NCBI RefSeq assembly: GCF_947179515.1
Contig: NC_067495.1
Coordinates: 135,449,325 to 135,513,324, forward strand
DNA from: Apodemus sylvaticus
Taxonomy: Eukaryota; Chordata; Mammalia; Rodentia; Muridae
DNA length: 64,000 nucleotides
Reading direction: 5' to 3'
In this document: positions 21,533 to 34,512 of the stretch, piece by piece
Numbering within the stretch: position 1 is the first letter of the stretch
Layout: every line of letters begins with the position of its first letter
Made by a program: the position numbers and the translations under genes
Notes under the pieces: generated by a model
What the model was told of the DNA's origin: nothing
Seen by the model: only the letters and a program-made list of their open reading frames with translations
Database searches by the model: none

Positions 21533-21668
21533 GAGGGAAGGAAGGAGGGAGGGATGGAGGGAGAGGGAAAGAAAGAAGGACAGGGGGAGAAGGCTAGAGG
21601 GGGAGGGGAGACAGAGAGGGAGTGAGGAAAGGAGACAGACAGACAGAGAGACAGAGACAGAGAGACAT
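21533..21668. repeat. GA-rich low-complexity tract
   Basis: Purine-rich, ending in GACAGACAGACAGAGAGACAGAG. The long open frames on its complement are low-complexity artefacts. Confidence 0.92.
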
Positions 21669-21984
21669 AGATTTTTATAATTTTCCATATAGCACAGCAG
21701 CAATTAGCAAAGCCAGGCAACTTGGACCCTTGATCTTTGTCTTTAACATTATACAAACTGCTTAATGTTGGTAGAATTCAGACATATGCCCATGGGTGCA
21801 AGACATTTGTACTACAAAAATATTTCTAAATCACTCCTGCTAATGCCCAGAATGAAATTAGGCATCTAGACATTGTTAGGCTGAGGTGATAAAAAGATAC
21901 AAAATTAAAATAGAAAAACCCCATTAAAATTGGTTCCTCCATGCCAATTATTGCAATCAATGTATCTGTTTTCTTTCATATTTA

Positions 21985-22135
21985 CATAAAATAGTATCAC
22001 ATTTACTGTTCAGGCAAGAAGACTACGATTCTGTGTGGTTAAGTAAGTTGTCTAACACAGCATGCAAGTGGCAGATCCACAGATGCATCGCAGACTGCCT
22101 GATTTCAGAGTTACATAATGACAGCCATTCAAGCT
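21985..22135 (+). mobile_element. MIR fragment
   Basis: GTGGTTAAGTAAGTTGTCTAACACAGCATGCAAGTGGCAGATCC corresponds to the MIR segment containing aagtaacttgcccaaggtcacac and agtggcagagcc. Confidence 0.55.
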
Positions 22136-22325
22136 CTACTTTCTGGGAGCGTGCCAGGCTCTGGCTTGAATACTTTATACACAATAGGTCACTTAATCCT
22201 CACAGCAGCCACATGAGACTGCTTTTAGTATCCTCATGGCAAAGATAAGGAAATAGACTGATATTCAGTAAGTAGTAAGGGGAGGATTTGAACCCATTCC
22301 TGTTAGTTTCCAAAGTCCTTTAAAT
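22136..22325 (+). mobile_element. MIR SINE
   Basis: GTGCCAGGCTCTGGCTTGAATAC ... CACTTAATCCTCACAGCAGCCACATGAG ... AAGGAAATAGACTG ... GGATTTGAACCC is nearly the whole MIR consensus in order. Confidence 0.75.
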
Positions 22326-23317
22326 GAGAAGGGATAAAGACAAGAATAGAGTTCCGATTTCAACCCATCAGTGTAATGCCTATTGCAATTGGTCAGTGAG
22401 ATGGCCAGTTCATATTCTACTGATTTGGAGACATTCAGATTGAAATACATGGAAAACAGAAAGCAAAAACAACAAAAATTCAGAGGTTGACACATCATGA
22501 TAACTTTCCTCTTGCCATGCAGTGAGCCATCTGAGAAATTTTCTCATTCTTGTACATAATAAACCCCATATAGAGAGACATTAATGAAAGAGACATCATA
22601 ATGCTTACCTGTTTTTAAGATGGATCTACTAACAAGTTCTACTTATTAGTTATATTTTATAATTTAAACAACCAAACATCTATGAAATAGAAGAAAGCAA
22701 AATTTTCATATGAAGTCAAGCCCTTTAGAGAGTTATCAAAATTCTTTTTGCTGAAGACTAAACCCAGGGCATCAAAAATGCTAGGCAATCACTTTAGATG
22801 TTAGCTTGAACCCTAGTTCTTGTTTGCATAGATGATAAAGTTTATGTTTGGAGATGGACCAATACAAATATGGGAGCTGAAAATCAAAATGTTTCCAGCA
22901 GATTATATGTTCTAGATGCAGAATGTGTAGCCTCAAGTTTCAGCCTTTCCTTGGGCTGCTTGATTAACTTGTATGTGTCTCAGTAATTCACCAGTAAAAT
23001 GAGAATAAGAATACTTATACCTTTATGATGGGGCTAAAACCAAAAAGTACACATAGGTGCTTTTTAACAGTATGTCCGTGACAGATGTGTGGCTCAATAT
23101 GTGTGGGCCAGTATTTGTTAGTAGATATCACAGAAAATAAAATTTTCGGAGGTGCAGCAAGATTAGATTTATGATTCTTTGTTCTGGCAGAGGACAGGTG
23201 GAAGTGGATAGTGTCCTAAAATCAAAGACACTAAAATCAAAGATGGGTTAAAGTGAGTAAGGCTTAGGTTCGTATACAGAAGATGACCTGCAGTTAGCAT
23301 CTTAGGTTGGACTAGAG
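22326..23317. other. Intergenic, nothing recognised
   Basis: AT-rich, without recognisable genes or repeats. Confidence 0.5.
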
Positions 23318-23565
23318 GGTTTTTGTTTGGTTGTTTTGTTGGTTGTTTTTGTTTGCTTGTTCTGGTTTTTTTTGTTTTGTTTTGTTTTTGTTTTGTTCTG
23401 TTTTCATCAAGACAGGGCTTTGGGCTTCTCTGTATAGCCCTGGCTGTTCTGGAATGCACATTCATTATTTTGTAAGCCAAGCTGGTTTTGAATTCAGAGA
23501 TCTGCATGCTTCTGCCTCCCAAGTGCTGGGATTAAAGGCATATGCCAGTGCCCTTGGCTTGAGAT
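23318..23565 (-). mobile_element. B1 SINE with long (TTTTG)n tail
   Basis: A T/G-rich tail at 23318-23405 precedes CAAGACAGGGCTTTGGGCTTCTCTG and ends with AAGTGCTGGGATTAAAGGC. More diverged than the B1 at 51156. Confidence 0.85.
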
Positions 23566-26334
23566 TTTGAAAACTATAGATATAATTACAGTAATATAAT
23601 CTTCCTCTTCCAAATAAATGGAGAGGATGGTTGTACACATCTAAGATGGCTAGCTAGGAGATTAAGAGGTTTTGGTAAAAATAATTCAGGGATGATAGTC
23701 ACTCACTGTCTAGGAAGAATGACATGTTCTAGTATAACTGAGTCAGTATATAGACACTACTACTAGCCAGAGAATGATTAGATCTATGATCTATCATAGA
23801 TTCTAACATAGGGTAACTGCATATAAAATGTCTAATGAGTGACTATGAGATATCAATAGTCCACTTAAACATATTATTAAATACATTAAGAAAGCTTAGA
23901 CACTCTAAGTCAAACCCCAGATGCAGTGTCAGTGTCGCATAGGCGTCTACACACCATTCATTTATATAATTTGAAAGATTTATTTATTTTTGCACCAATA
24001 TTGCAGACTCAGCCTTCTGGTAATGCAAGCCAGAAAGACTACAGTGTTAAAACTTCCAAAAACATTCTTTACATAGTGATAAACTGGGACTCAGTGGGTA
24101 TGCACTAGGGCCACCTTGTCCTTCAGTTGGGATAATTCTATAGAACATTAGTAAGGAACTATATTCTGGTCTGAGCATACACACTGGGCTTATCCCAACA
24201 CACATGGTAGGACCAGAGTCTCTCAATCTGGGGCTTCAGCTGGTTGGGAGTCTTAGCAGCCCATTCTGTAATAGTGAAATCAGGGGTTTAGCTCTGTGAG
24301 TGTCCCATAGAGTACTGTATTTCTCCCAATGCCATCACAAGGAAGAAAAAATTACAATTGTATTTTTATCACTGAGCACATAGTTTTGATAATATACATT
24401 GACAAAATTTTGCTTATACTAGACTTTTTTGAGCTTCCAATTATAATCTTCATGCAATTTAATGATTATTTGGTAGGTCTTACTAATTAAAGTTAGCAGT
24501 TTTCAAAGGTGATAAATCCTTTCAGTGAGCTGGTGTCTTATGAACTCTCAGAAAAGGGTTATGTGGAAAGTCAAAGATATCACCGGCCATTTATGAAGCC
24601 TTTGTGACCCCCCAGAATTCTGCATTCATAGGTCACCTCCTGCCACTTCAATTTATCCAATCCGGAAGAATTCAATAATGGAAGAGAAAATGTTACTCCT
24701 TTTTCTCTGCTTTGCTTCAAAGCTAAAGATAAATGACCATGGTTTTAGTCAGTCAGTAACCTCTGCTCATTTATAATCCTATCTTATATGAGATGTAGAA
24801 AAAAAATCATCTTTTCCTATAGAAATTGGAAAATGCCTCTAAAACCAAGCAATTGAAAAGCAATTTAAAATGAAAGAAAACACATTACTAGATCATAAAA
24901 GAATGCAGGATTGCATCAACTTAATATTGCAAAGAAGCCTGGGAATCCAGTCATACAGGTCAAATCCTAGTCAGTGCAGTTTTCCCTGAGTGCTCTGTGT
25001 AAATACTTGAAGCGATGGCATCTTTAACACCTCTTCTTCAAGGCAACCTGCTCCTTCTCTGTATCACTTCAGCAATTAAAATCGTATTTTTATACTGAAC
25101 TATTTTTCCTTTAGTGCACATGAAGATCATAGGCTTAAAATCAAGAAAATCATTTGTTCACAAAAGCTTTCAAGGCAATGCCTTTGTGATGAGCAAGTTA
25201 CATTAAACCAATGTAATTTCCTTCTGTGAAGATTTTCAACTCTTGCATACAGAGGGAACAATCAATGTAGGGCACATCTGGACTTCACTAAAGCTATGAG
25301 GATCTGCAAGGAATTTCCATTAAGGAGCTGGGGATACTGGGCCTGGATTGTACTATTATATGAGTCTTACAGCAAGGACATTAAGCAGCGCTTTGAGAAG
25401 AACCTGGGGCAACATATCCCAGAGACCACAGACATTTATCTTAGAACTTCTATTTTTTTCTGCAAGGTATGGAATGAAAGGAATAAGAAAATTTCTATAT
25501 GTTTGGAGAAGATGCAACATTGGGAAATGAAGCTAGAATTGGAGTGAATGAAAACAAAAGGTGAAAATTCCTTGTGAAGCAAGAGTAGACTCCAAGGTGA
25601 CCTTGACCAATTAGAAAAATGGTCTGTCAAAGAGAAGCTGACATTTGATGTTCAACAGGGACAGTGCTAGGCAATCCATGTGCTCCCGAAATCCAAAACA
25701 CATGAATACCTGCTGAGGCATGGCTGGGGAAGCCATCACTGTGAATCACAGATTGAATAAATGGAAACAAGACAGGGCCATGGTTTAAAGGACTGTCATG
25801 GGTCTGGGTTTTGTGAACAAAACTATAATGTACAAAAGCCAGGATATCATTCTATCTTGTATTCCATACCAATAGTGACTTTATTAGATACATTTTTGCA
25901 TTTAGCATATTAGTCTTTCTATGAAACATGGAGGTAAGAAAATGGGAACAACTCTCAAGGTAAATGGAATGGAAGGCAGTCTTTATGGTGCATATATGAA
26001 GAAAAAGGAAATGACTAAAATTGTTGAAGGACTCAGTGTTGGCTTCTTAATTGCTTTTCTTTTGATGAAGCTTTTCATAACTTACCAAACAGCCTTTTCC
26101 TACATTGCTTGGAAATTCCACATAAAGACATTCATGTCCAGACTGGCTCATCACAACATTCTAAAACTGTCGTAACCTGCTTCTTATGTTTAACCATGTG
26201 TATGCTGACAACCCAAACTAGGAGAAAACATTTGATTCTGGATGATAATCCTTGTTCATGACACTATCCTAGCCACTGTTATTCTATGGGCTACCAAAGA
26301 GTAGACATCCAATGACAATATGCTATTAGATGGT
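23566..26334. other. Intergenic, nothing recognised
   Basis: About 2.8 kb of AT-rich host DNA. Short open frames at 25296-25547 and 25921-26175 start with ATG but match nothing I know and lack splice or promoter context. Confidence 0.45.
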
Positions 26335-26705
26335 GTGGTAATTTGAATGAGAATGGCCCTTATACACTCATGTGTTTGAGTGCTTGGTCCCCATTTGGTA
26401 GAACTATTTAGAAAGGATTTTGAAGTGTTGTCTTGTTGGAGGAGTGCGTCACTGGAAGTGAAACTTCAAAGCCCATTCTGAGATAGCATTCTCTCTGCCT
26501 CAAGGCTGTGTCTCACGATATGAGTACTCATTTTGAGTGCTACTCAGCTACTGCACTAATGCCATGCCTTCCTGCCTGCTGCCATGCTCCATGCAAAGAT
26601 GTTCATGGACTCTAACCCTCTGAAATATAAGCACCAGATAAACACTTTCTTTTGTCAGTTTCTTTGGTCTTAATGTCTTATCACAGCAATATAAAAGTAA
26701 GTTGT
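26335..26705 (+). mobile_element. MaLR-like solo LTR (ORR1/MT class)
   Basis: Begins GTGGTAATTTGAATGAGAATGGCCC and contains CATGTGTTTGAGTGCTTGGTCCCC, GTGCGTCACTGG, GACTCTAACCCTCTG and CAGATAAACACTTTCTTTTGTCAG, in the order of a common rodent MaLR LTR. No internal region or partner LTR. Confidence 0.65.
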
Positions 26706-27798
26706 CTAAAATAGGAGGAGCATTTCACCTTACTGGTTTCCTAAATCTGCTATGCTCTCTCTTAAGCTCAGTCAGTATAGGAATGTTGGGAGGAAGAATA
26801 AGAATTATAAGCTGTAATTTGCATTGGAAGCATATTATTGAAAGGCGCTTAGAATGAAGAATTGGAAGACATAAATTCAGGGCAGCACTACTGTGTCTAT
26901 AACTGATAATATTCTAATATGACTTCAAATGATTAGTTGCATAGTTAACAACTCTACTTAATTAACCTGTCTGAATGTGTCTAAATCATGTAGCATGACA
27001 CCTGATACATAATAGGTCCCAGATACATGTTAGTGATTGTTTTGTGACTTTTATAGTGTTTCTCAACTTTGGGCAATTATACTGACACTGATTTCTTTGA
27101 CTCAGCATTGATACTCCACGCTGTGCTTTGAATTTTCATGAAATACACTGTAAGACTCTCACTTAAGTACCCTCCAAAGCATAGTTCAATGACTACTTGG
27201 TTTTTCCCTTGAGAGTTTTTTCATTTGAAAATCTGGTAATCTATCAGTCAACTTGAGTGTACCACTTCATCAATTCTTCTTAAGCAGTAACAGCCAGTAT
27301 GTTCTTTATAATCCTAATATTCGAAGGCATTATACTTGTTTTTAGACAAAAGTCCAAGCAACAATAATAAAATTAGAAGAGAGTAGAAGTCTGATATATT
27401 TTATCTTTAATAAACTGGATGGTTAAACTTTTTACTCTCTTCTTATAGAGAGCTACCTAAGGTCTTTTGATAATTATATTCATTCAATATAAGATTTGGC
27501 ATCAATTATAATAGTATCAACCAGTAAGTGAAACAAAAAGCTGGAAATGTTTAGTGATGTAAACTTAAACTATGTTGAGCCCTATTGCTTTGTTGACATG
27601 GTTGGGAAAAGTCCCTTAGTTGTGTATATATGACATAAAATGATGTATCTGTAAATAGGCAGTTAGTATGATAAGACTTATTTTTTTTCTGCCACCGCAT
27701 CTACACCTAGTAGGCTGGGTAAAACTCCCCTGTTTATTCCCAGTAAATGGAAATTTCCTTGATCAATGCTGGCAACTTGATCTACCAATAAAACTCTT
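26706..27798. other. Intergenic, nothing recognised
   Basis: AT-rich, no gene signal. Confidence 0.45.
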
Positions 27799-27815
27799 AA
27801 GAAGAAATAAGTGAG
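27799..27815. repeat. Left TSD of the 27.8-kb L1
   Basis: AAGAAGAAATAAGTGAG, repeated perfectly at 28499-28515. The preceding TT gives TT/AAGAA, a good L1 endonuclease site. Confidence 0.93.
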
Positions 27816-28498
27816 GATGTGGAGAAAGAGGAATGCTCCTCCACTGCTGGTGGGATTGCACGATGGTGCAACCACTTTGGAAATCAGTATGGTGGTTCCT
27901 CAGAAAACTGGGCATGTCACTTCCTGAGGACCCAGTTATACCACTCCTGGGCATATACCCAGAGGATTCTTCAGCATGCAGTAGGGACACATGTTCCACT
28001 ATGTTCATAGCAGCCCTATTTGTAGTAGCCAGAAGCTGGAAAGAACCTAGGTGTCCTTCAACGGAGGAATGGATACAAAAAATGTGGTATATTTACACAA
28101 TGGAGTACTATTCAGCCATTAGAAACAATGAATTCATGAAATTCTTAGACAAATGGATGGAGCTGGAGAACATTATACTAAGTGAGGTAACCCAGTCTCA
28201 AAAGATCAATCATGGTATGCACTCACTGATAAGTGGATATTAGCCTAGAAACTTTGAATACCCAGGACATAATCCACAAATTAAATGATGTCCAAAAAGA
28301 GTGGAGGAGTGGCCCCTGGTTCTGGAAAGACTCAGTGCAAGAGTATAGGGGAATTCCAGAACAGGGAAATGGGAAGGGGTGGATGGAAGAACAGGGGGAC
28401 GGAAGAGGGCTTATGGGACTTGCGGGGAGTGGGGACCCAGAAAAGGGGAAATCATTTGAAATGTATATAAAAATATATCAAGAAAAAAAAGAAAAAAG
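27816..28498 (+). mobile_element. 5'-truncated L1 with perfect 17-bp TSD
   Basis: Plus-strand L1 beginning in the ORF2 C-terminal Cys/His region and running through the ORF2 stop (28241-28243), the G-rich 3' UTR and an AAAAATATATC-A-rich tail. The last 136 codons of ORF2 are open (27833-28243). It is related to, but more diverged than, elements A and B. Confidence 0.95.
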
Positions 28499-28515
28499 AA
28501 GAAGAAATAAGTGAG
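28499..28515. repeat. Right TSD of the 27.8-kb L1
   Basis: Perfect copy of 27799-27815. Confidence 0.93.
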
Positions 28516-30805
28516 AGTTTCCTCTGTGTTAAGCCTCTGTTCTGAGGTAAGAAGCAAAACCATTGGTTACCACACATTCTCAGATATTTGTAATCAATTA
28601 TAAGCTCTATGGATTTCTGGGCAGAATGAGTATTATATTAGTGAAACTTCATAAAAAAAAAAAACACCTCAGTGTACAGCCTTAAGAAGATCCTTCCACC
28701 AGAAGGCTACTGTGCTATTATTAGAACAGCCACACCCTTGGGGTCTCCCACATGATTTCCTAGATTTATAACTAAAATTTCCACTTTCCATGACAGTTCT
28801 CAGTCCCAGAAAACCTTAGTTATTGTCACCTAGATAAGTAAGATGAACTTGTATGAGCCACTTCTCCCTGGCGTTCACATGAGTGAAATTAATTTACAGT
28901 TGGAGAGAGTCTCTGGGATCCCTCATAAATCTCAAGTCCCACAGTTCTATATAAGTGTCCTCTGAATTGACTTAGGATTTGGGTTTAGAAAGTGATGTAA
29001 GATAGAGAGACTCATAACTAGACAATGTGCAGAGAATGAGAGATCTTGAAACACTCAGTCCTAAAATGGACTATCTCCATCAAATCCCTCCCCTCTGGGT
29101 ACAGAGTACCTGGCAGAAAAGGAGGTAGAGGGGATGGAGAACAACAAAACAATATCCTTCTAAATGCAACAGGCTTAACATACACAAGAACTTACAGAGA
29201 TGGTGGCAGTACACAGCACTTACATATTCTGGGTTCTAGAATGGAGACAGGAAGTGAAAAGAAGCCCCCATAACCAAGCTAGAAGCCACCTCCTATTGAC
29301 AACCACTGGCAAAACAAAAGTTAAGTTTTCTCCAACAGACTCTCACTAAAGTACAAAGCATTGTTAAGGGAAGGCTCTGTACCCAACTAAAAATAAACTC
29401 AGTGGTATTTTTTGGATTTTTTCTTTTGTCTTGTTTTGTCTGGGTATTTTAAAACTACTTTACAGGTATTTTGCTTTTATATTATGGTTTCCAATTTTGT
29501 TTTTATATGTTTTCTGTGTGTGCAGTCTGTGAGTCCCTATTCCTGGATGTGTTTTTTATGCTTTTTTGGCTTAAAAATGGTTATTTGTTTTTTCTATTCT
29601 TCTTCTTATGTTATCTTAATTTATTATTCTTAGATGCCTATTGATGTTTTAATGAAAGAAAGAATTGGGTGAGGAAAACAACAATCAGAATATATTCTAT
29701 GAGAAAAATCTATTTTTTCAGTTAAAAATAAGTTAATTAAAAAAGAAAAAATGTAGGAATTAGTTGTAAAGCCTATGTTGTCAAAAGTTACAAAATGTCC
29801 ACAATTACTACTACTTTCCTTCCATCTGAAGGCAAATGTTTTTTTTTTCACCCAGACATTTCTGTTGATTTCAGTGTCAAACAATTCCCTTTAGAATTAA
29901 TCTCTTTATTAGGATCAAATTCCAGAATATTGCTAGACATCTTATAAAGTATTGGATCTACTGAATTATAAACTCAATGTTTTCTTCTTTAGGATTTAAA
30001 GTATGCTCCTTAGTGCTCTGATTCTTAAAGAATAAATCTAGATCCACATTACCTGTTCAGTTCATGATGTCATAGATGCAAGTCAGGGCATACTACTGCA
30101 CCTTGGTGCACTAGAAATTTGGCTTGAAGAAATTTGAGAAGTCACAGATACAAACAAACAAACAAACAAACAAAACCAAAAAACCTGCACCTTCCCTTCT
30201 CTTTTGCAGCATGTCACCCACAATTGAGGCATGCCCTCATTATGACAAAAGAAAGTCACCTGTGACATTGAGAAGATACTTAAGGTAATTGCAACTAACA
30301 GGTCTTGCTAAGACCTGCCACCTTACTGCAGTTGACCGTTAGCTCATACCTTTATCCTATCACCATACTTTTCTACTCTTCACCGAGCCTACATTTAAAA
30401 CATTTGTGTTGAACTATTTTTCAGACCTTCTTTTCTAAATTAAGGCTCTCCCGTGTTACTCAAAGTATAGATTAAACACATTAATGTTTTACTCACAGAA
30501 ATCCATCAGCTAAAGTATCAGGCCTAACCAGGCACTCTAAGAAGGAAGCAGTAAGAGTTTTTTCATCTATCTTGTTATCAAGTTACTCAGATCACTTTCA
30601 GCCATTTAATGCCATGTAGTGAGTTGACCCTTAAGTCATTGCAATAGCTCTGTGCTTTTTTATGTATATCTTATATCTGTAGTAGCATGACACATTGTGA
30701 CCTAACCAACTGGCAGGAGATCAGTTTCTAAAGTTGAGGAGCACATTTATTGGCTGGCGTCTTCCCTGAACTAAAGGTTTCAAACAGAGTCCCACAACTG
30801 AGAAG
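28516..30805. other. Intergenic; (CAAA)n near 30150-30172
   Basis: No gene recognised. A short CAAA repeat lies near 30150-30172. Confidence 0.5.
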
Positions 30806-31485
30806 GAAATTATTTTATGTTTTTATTTACATTTTTCTTATTAATATATTCACCTACTCCATATCCCAATGTCATCCTCCCCTCCCTCTCTCATCCCACT
30901 CCCTCTCTCCTACCTCCTTTCCCCCCAACTCCCCTCTCCACTTCCCATCAGAGAATGAGAGGCCTCACATGGACATCAACCAGCCCCTGGCACATCAAGC
31001 TTCAGTAGGAACAGGCACCCCCTCTTCGTCTGATCCTAGACAAAGCAGCACAGGCAGAAGAAAGGTGTTCAAAGGCAGGCAACAGAGTCATAGATAGGCC
31101 CTGCTCCACTTGCTAGGGGACCTGAATGAAGAACAAGCTGCCCATTTGCCACACAGGTGCAGAGGGCCCAGGTCCATCCAATGCATGCTCTTTTGTTGAT
31201 GGTTCAGTCTTTGTGAGCCCTTATGGGCCCAGGTTAGTTGATTTTATAGGTTTTCTTGTGGTGTCCTTGAACCCTCTGGGTCCTTCAATCCTTCTTCCCC
31301 CTCTTGCATAATGTTCCCTGAGCATGGATCCCAAGCTAGGCTAGTCATAGGATGGCCACCCCTTCAACCTCTGCTCCATCTTCATCCTTGACCATCTTAT
31401 ATGCAGGACAAATTATGGGTTGAAGGCCTTGTGGGTGGTTTGGTGTTCCCATCCCTCCACTGGAAGTCTCTAGGCAAATTCTATT
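30806..31485 (-). mobile_element. Lx-type L1 3' UTR
   Basis: T-rich tail with TTTATTTACATTTTTC, a C-rich block (30880-30945), AACAAGCTGCCCATTTGCC, then GGTTCAGTCTTTGTGAGCCC and CCAGGTTAGTTGATTTTATAGG. Same order of landmarks as at 17.0-18.8 kb. Confidence 0.75.
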
Positions 31486-32159
31486 AAAATGATTGTAATA
31501 TAGTGAGTGGGACTTATTTCATTTCTGGCCTTAGTTCTGCTGTATTCTGCTTTATATGTGGGAGCTGAGAAAGCCCTGAGTGAATGAATGTGATAGGAAT
31601 GGATGACATTCTAAGTGAATGTGTAATGAGCCAGCCATGACATGGACCACGTCCCTGGACTCATAAGAAATTGGCAAAACCTTTCACATGGGTCAGGCTC
31701 AGAAAGCCAAAGCCTTCTTCCTCTGGTCCAAATATGAGTGTTTACAAAGGATTAATCAGTGTATGCAAAAACTAGTAACTGCAGGTTCCTCCTCCCCAAT
31801 GTTCACAGCCTGAGACTGCTCACCTTCTGATGCTTTCTTCCAAGACTATCTAAGTTCTACCCCTGTGTGTTATACAATAAACACAATACCCCAGCATTCC
31901 AGGTTGTACAGTAGTTGGAGCCTCTACATCAGAATACACACATCATATATGACCCCATCTTCTCTGTATTTATTGTTTCTTCAGTATTTGTTCTTTCTTT
32001 ATTCCCTTGCTATCCCTGGTCAGATTTCTAGTTTGCAATATCTATAAATTTGCACAGGTATTTAACCCTTTGACTGTAATCTACATGAGGGCATGGATAA
32101 TAACTCCGTGTTTGTTGTTGCCACCCCAAATGTATGCTTTATAGGTTGTAATTGACTCT
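31486..32159. other. Intergenic, nothing recognised
   Basis: AT-rich, no gene signal. Confidence 0.45.
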
Positions 32160-32410
32160 GTAAGTTGCTTATAATGAATGGTACTATAACAGACATTGAT
32201 GTGTGCTGTTGGATCAAATGGTAGTTCTATTTTTAAATTTTTAAAGGACTCTTTGTACTAATTTCATGGTGGCTGAACTAGCTTATATTCCTGCCAGGAG
32301 TGCATAATGTATCTAGTTCCCTACATCTTTAACAACATTTGTTGTCTTAGATTTTCTTGGTATATTGGGTAAGGTGGACTCTAATGATAGTTTAACTTGC
32401 GTGTTTCTGC
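32160..32410 (-). mobile_element. Ancient L1 (L1M-like) ORF2 fragment
   Basis: GGATCAAATGGTAGTTCTA, GGTGGCTGAACTAGCTTATATTCC and the following text align in order with the reverse complement of the ORF2 C-terminus and 3' side of old mammalian L1, heavily mutated. Confidence 0.6.
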
Positions 32411-34159
32411 CCACAGAACTTCTTGGTGACACTGGTAGTACTAGGTTTGTGGTGTGGGTCTACTTTACCTGACTTCCTTGAGGTCAAAGACTGGAGCGAT
32501 ACACATCTATAAAATGTATATAGTAAGCACTGAACTTGACTATAGGAATGATGTGAGAAAAGATTCATCTTTGCATTTTGATTGCTTATGGTCTTCTTTA
32601 ATGGTTTCCATCTGTTGAAAAGAGAAAGTTTCCTGATCTGGTGTGAGCACACCATCTACTTTTGGTATAAACAAATATTTAGGATGTGGCTAAGAATTAT
32701 ACTAGTCTAGTAAAGTAGCAGTACATATATGGATGTAACAACAATTAATAAAAAAATGAAGGCTATGAATTTTAAAAAGAGCAATAAAGAGTATGAAGAC
32801 AGAGATGGAGAGAGGAAATTAAAGGGGGAATAACTGTAATTATACTATAATATCAAAAATAAAAAATAATTTTAAAAAGTTAATATTATCAGTCATCTCA
32901 TTTATTCTTCTAAACCACTGCTCTTTGTTTGACCTTATCTATATTTGTTATCATCACTGGTAATTTATGTTGCAGATAGCCTTTCCTCTAATAGCTTCTT
33001 AAAGATGATTAAAGAAATAATATTAAAAGTAACTTTCTGAAATGATTATTGTTTCATGTGTTCTAATTTTTTTTTATGTAGAAAAACAAACAGGATTCAA
33101 GGATGGGAATCAAAGAGCCCCACTTTCAGATAACCTGTCTGTGTTTGTTCTTAATGTTGATTTCTACAACAACTTAAATATGAATTGGTGGCAGCACACA
33201 TCAAATAAAGTGTACAGAGACAGAAGCTCAGAGAAGGATTATGTTAACAGCAATTTCCAACACTATGGGAAAGTGCATATATTCATGGGCTGGCAAGGAA
33301 AATTGTCTCCCTTGACTCTTTTGTAGTATAATGAGGACCTTCTACATGTTTTTAAAATGAAGCCTTTAGAAGCCAGCAACAAAAAGGGATCATTTCTATT
33401 TTTTCACAAATGGATGTTTAAATCATTTGTCCAAGTTATGGAAAATTTTAATATTTTTACAGCTTCATTTTTTCAATCTTTTCTGGAGGAGATGTGCTTT
33501 CTTTTAATTAAAGGGATGTATAGAAATGCAAATGTTGTATAATATTAAATTATACAAAAGGACTGTCTGCTAAATTGATTTCAAGGCTATATAGGACATT
33601 GTATGCTGAGACAAAGAAGAGTTGGAACTTAACAAAAAAGAGGATAGATTTAGGTAAAGAACTTAATATAGAGATCTGGGAATAGATGTGTAAATTAATA
33701 CAAAATGGATTTATGTAGAAGTCACATATAAGATTTTTCAATTTAAATGTCTATCATTCTTTTTGTAGCTTTTGAATATGTAATTCCTATTCTGAAATGT
33801 TTTTGTTAGCTTTTGGCTCTCAAATTGCACCACCTATATAAAATAATATTCTTTATTTCCAGTGTGAAACAGCACCATGTATACTAACACAGGCTAGCAT
33901 ATAGGACAGAATCCACAGCTTTCATATTACATTAAGAGCAAATTCAGTGTCCATCAGTTAAAATAATTAAGTTGATGCTGATAGAATCATGTATAAACAT
34001 GACAGAGCTCTCACTTGAAGAGAGAAAATACAGGTGACAACATTGATTCAAAGGAAGAGTGATTCCTTTTCAAAAGTGATAAGAAAAGACAGTAGGTACC
34101 ATTTTCCCCCAAACTATGGATGCTAATGTTTAAGCATCCATCTCTACTTTCTTTCATCA
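32411..34159. other. Intergenic, nothing recognised
   Basis: Very AT-rich. No recognisable features beyond A-rich runs. Confidence 0.45.
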
Positions 34160-34512
34160 TTTTTCTGGAAAATCATAGTTTTATTTTATTTTATTTTAAT
34201 TTTCTGTATTATTTGTTTACATTCCAAATGATTTCCCCTTTCCTGGTTCCGCCCTCCCCATAAGTCTCATAAGCCTTCTTCCCTCCACCCGTTTCCCATT
34301 CAACCCCCTCCCACTTTTCCCTCCTGGTAGTCCCCTACATTGCTGCATCAAGCATTTCCAAGACCAGTGCCCTCTCTTTCCTTCCTTCTTGAGAATGATT
34401 TGATATGTGAATTGTGTCTTGGGTATTCAGAGCTTCTGGGCTAATATCCACTTATCAGTGACTGCATTACATGTGTGTTCTTTTGTGAATGGGTTACCTC
34501 ACTTAGTATGAT
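34160..34512 (-). mobile_element. 5'-truncated L1 3' end
   Basis: (TTTTA)n tail at 34172-34197, then TTTACATTCCAAATGATTTCC, a C-rich 3' UTR and the very end of ORF2 (GTTACCTCACTTAGTATGAT). Same older subfamily as the 16.0-kb copy. Confidence 0.88.

Noticed and set aside
21472..21756. 94-codon Ser/Leu/Pro-rich minus ORF
   Set aside because: It is the translation of a GA-rich low-complexity tract.
25296..25547. Possible processed pseudogene starting MRICKEF
   Set aside because: No family recognised, no A-tail, no TSD and no longer frame.
25921..26175. 84-codon ORF with a hydrophobic stretch
   Set aside because: A single short frame in AT-rich DNA without homology or gene context.
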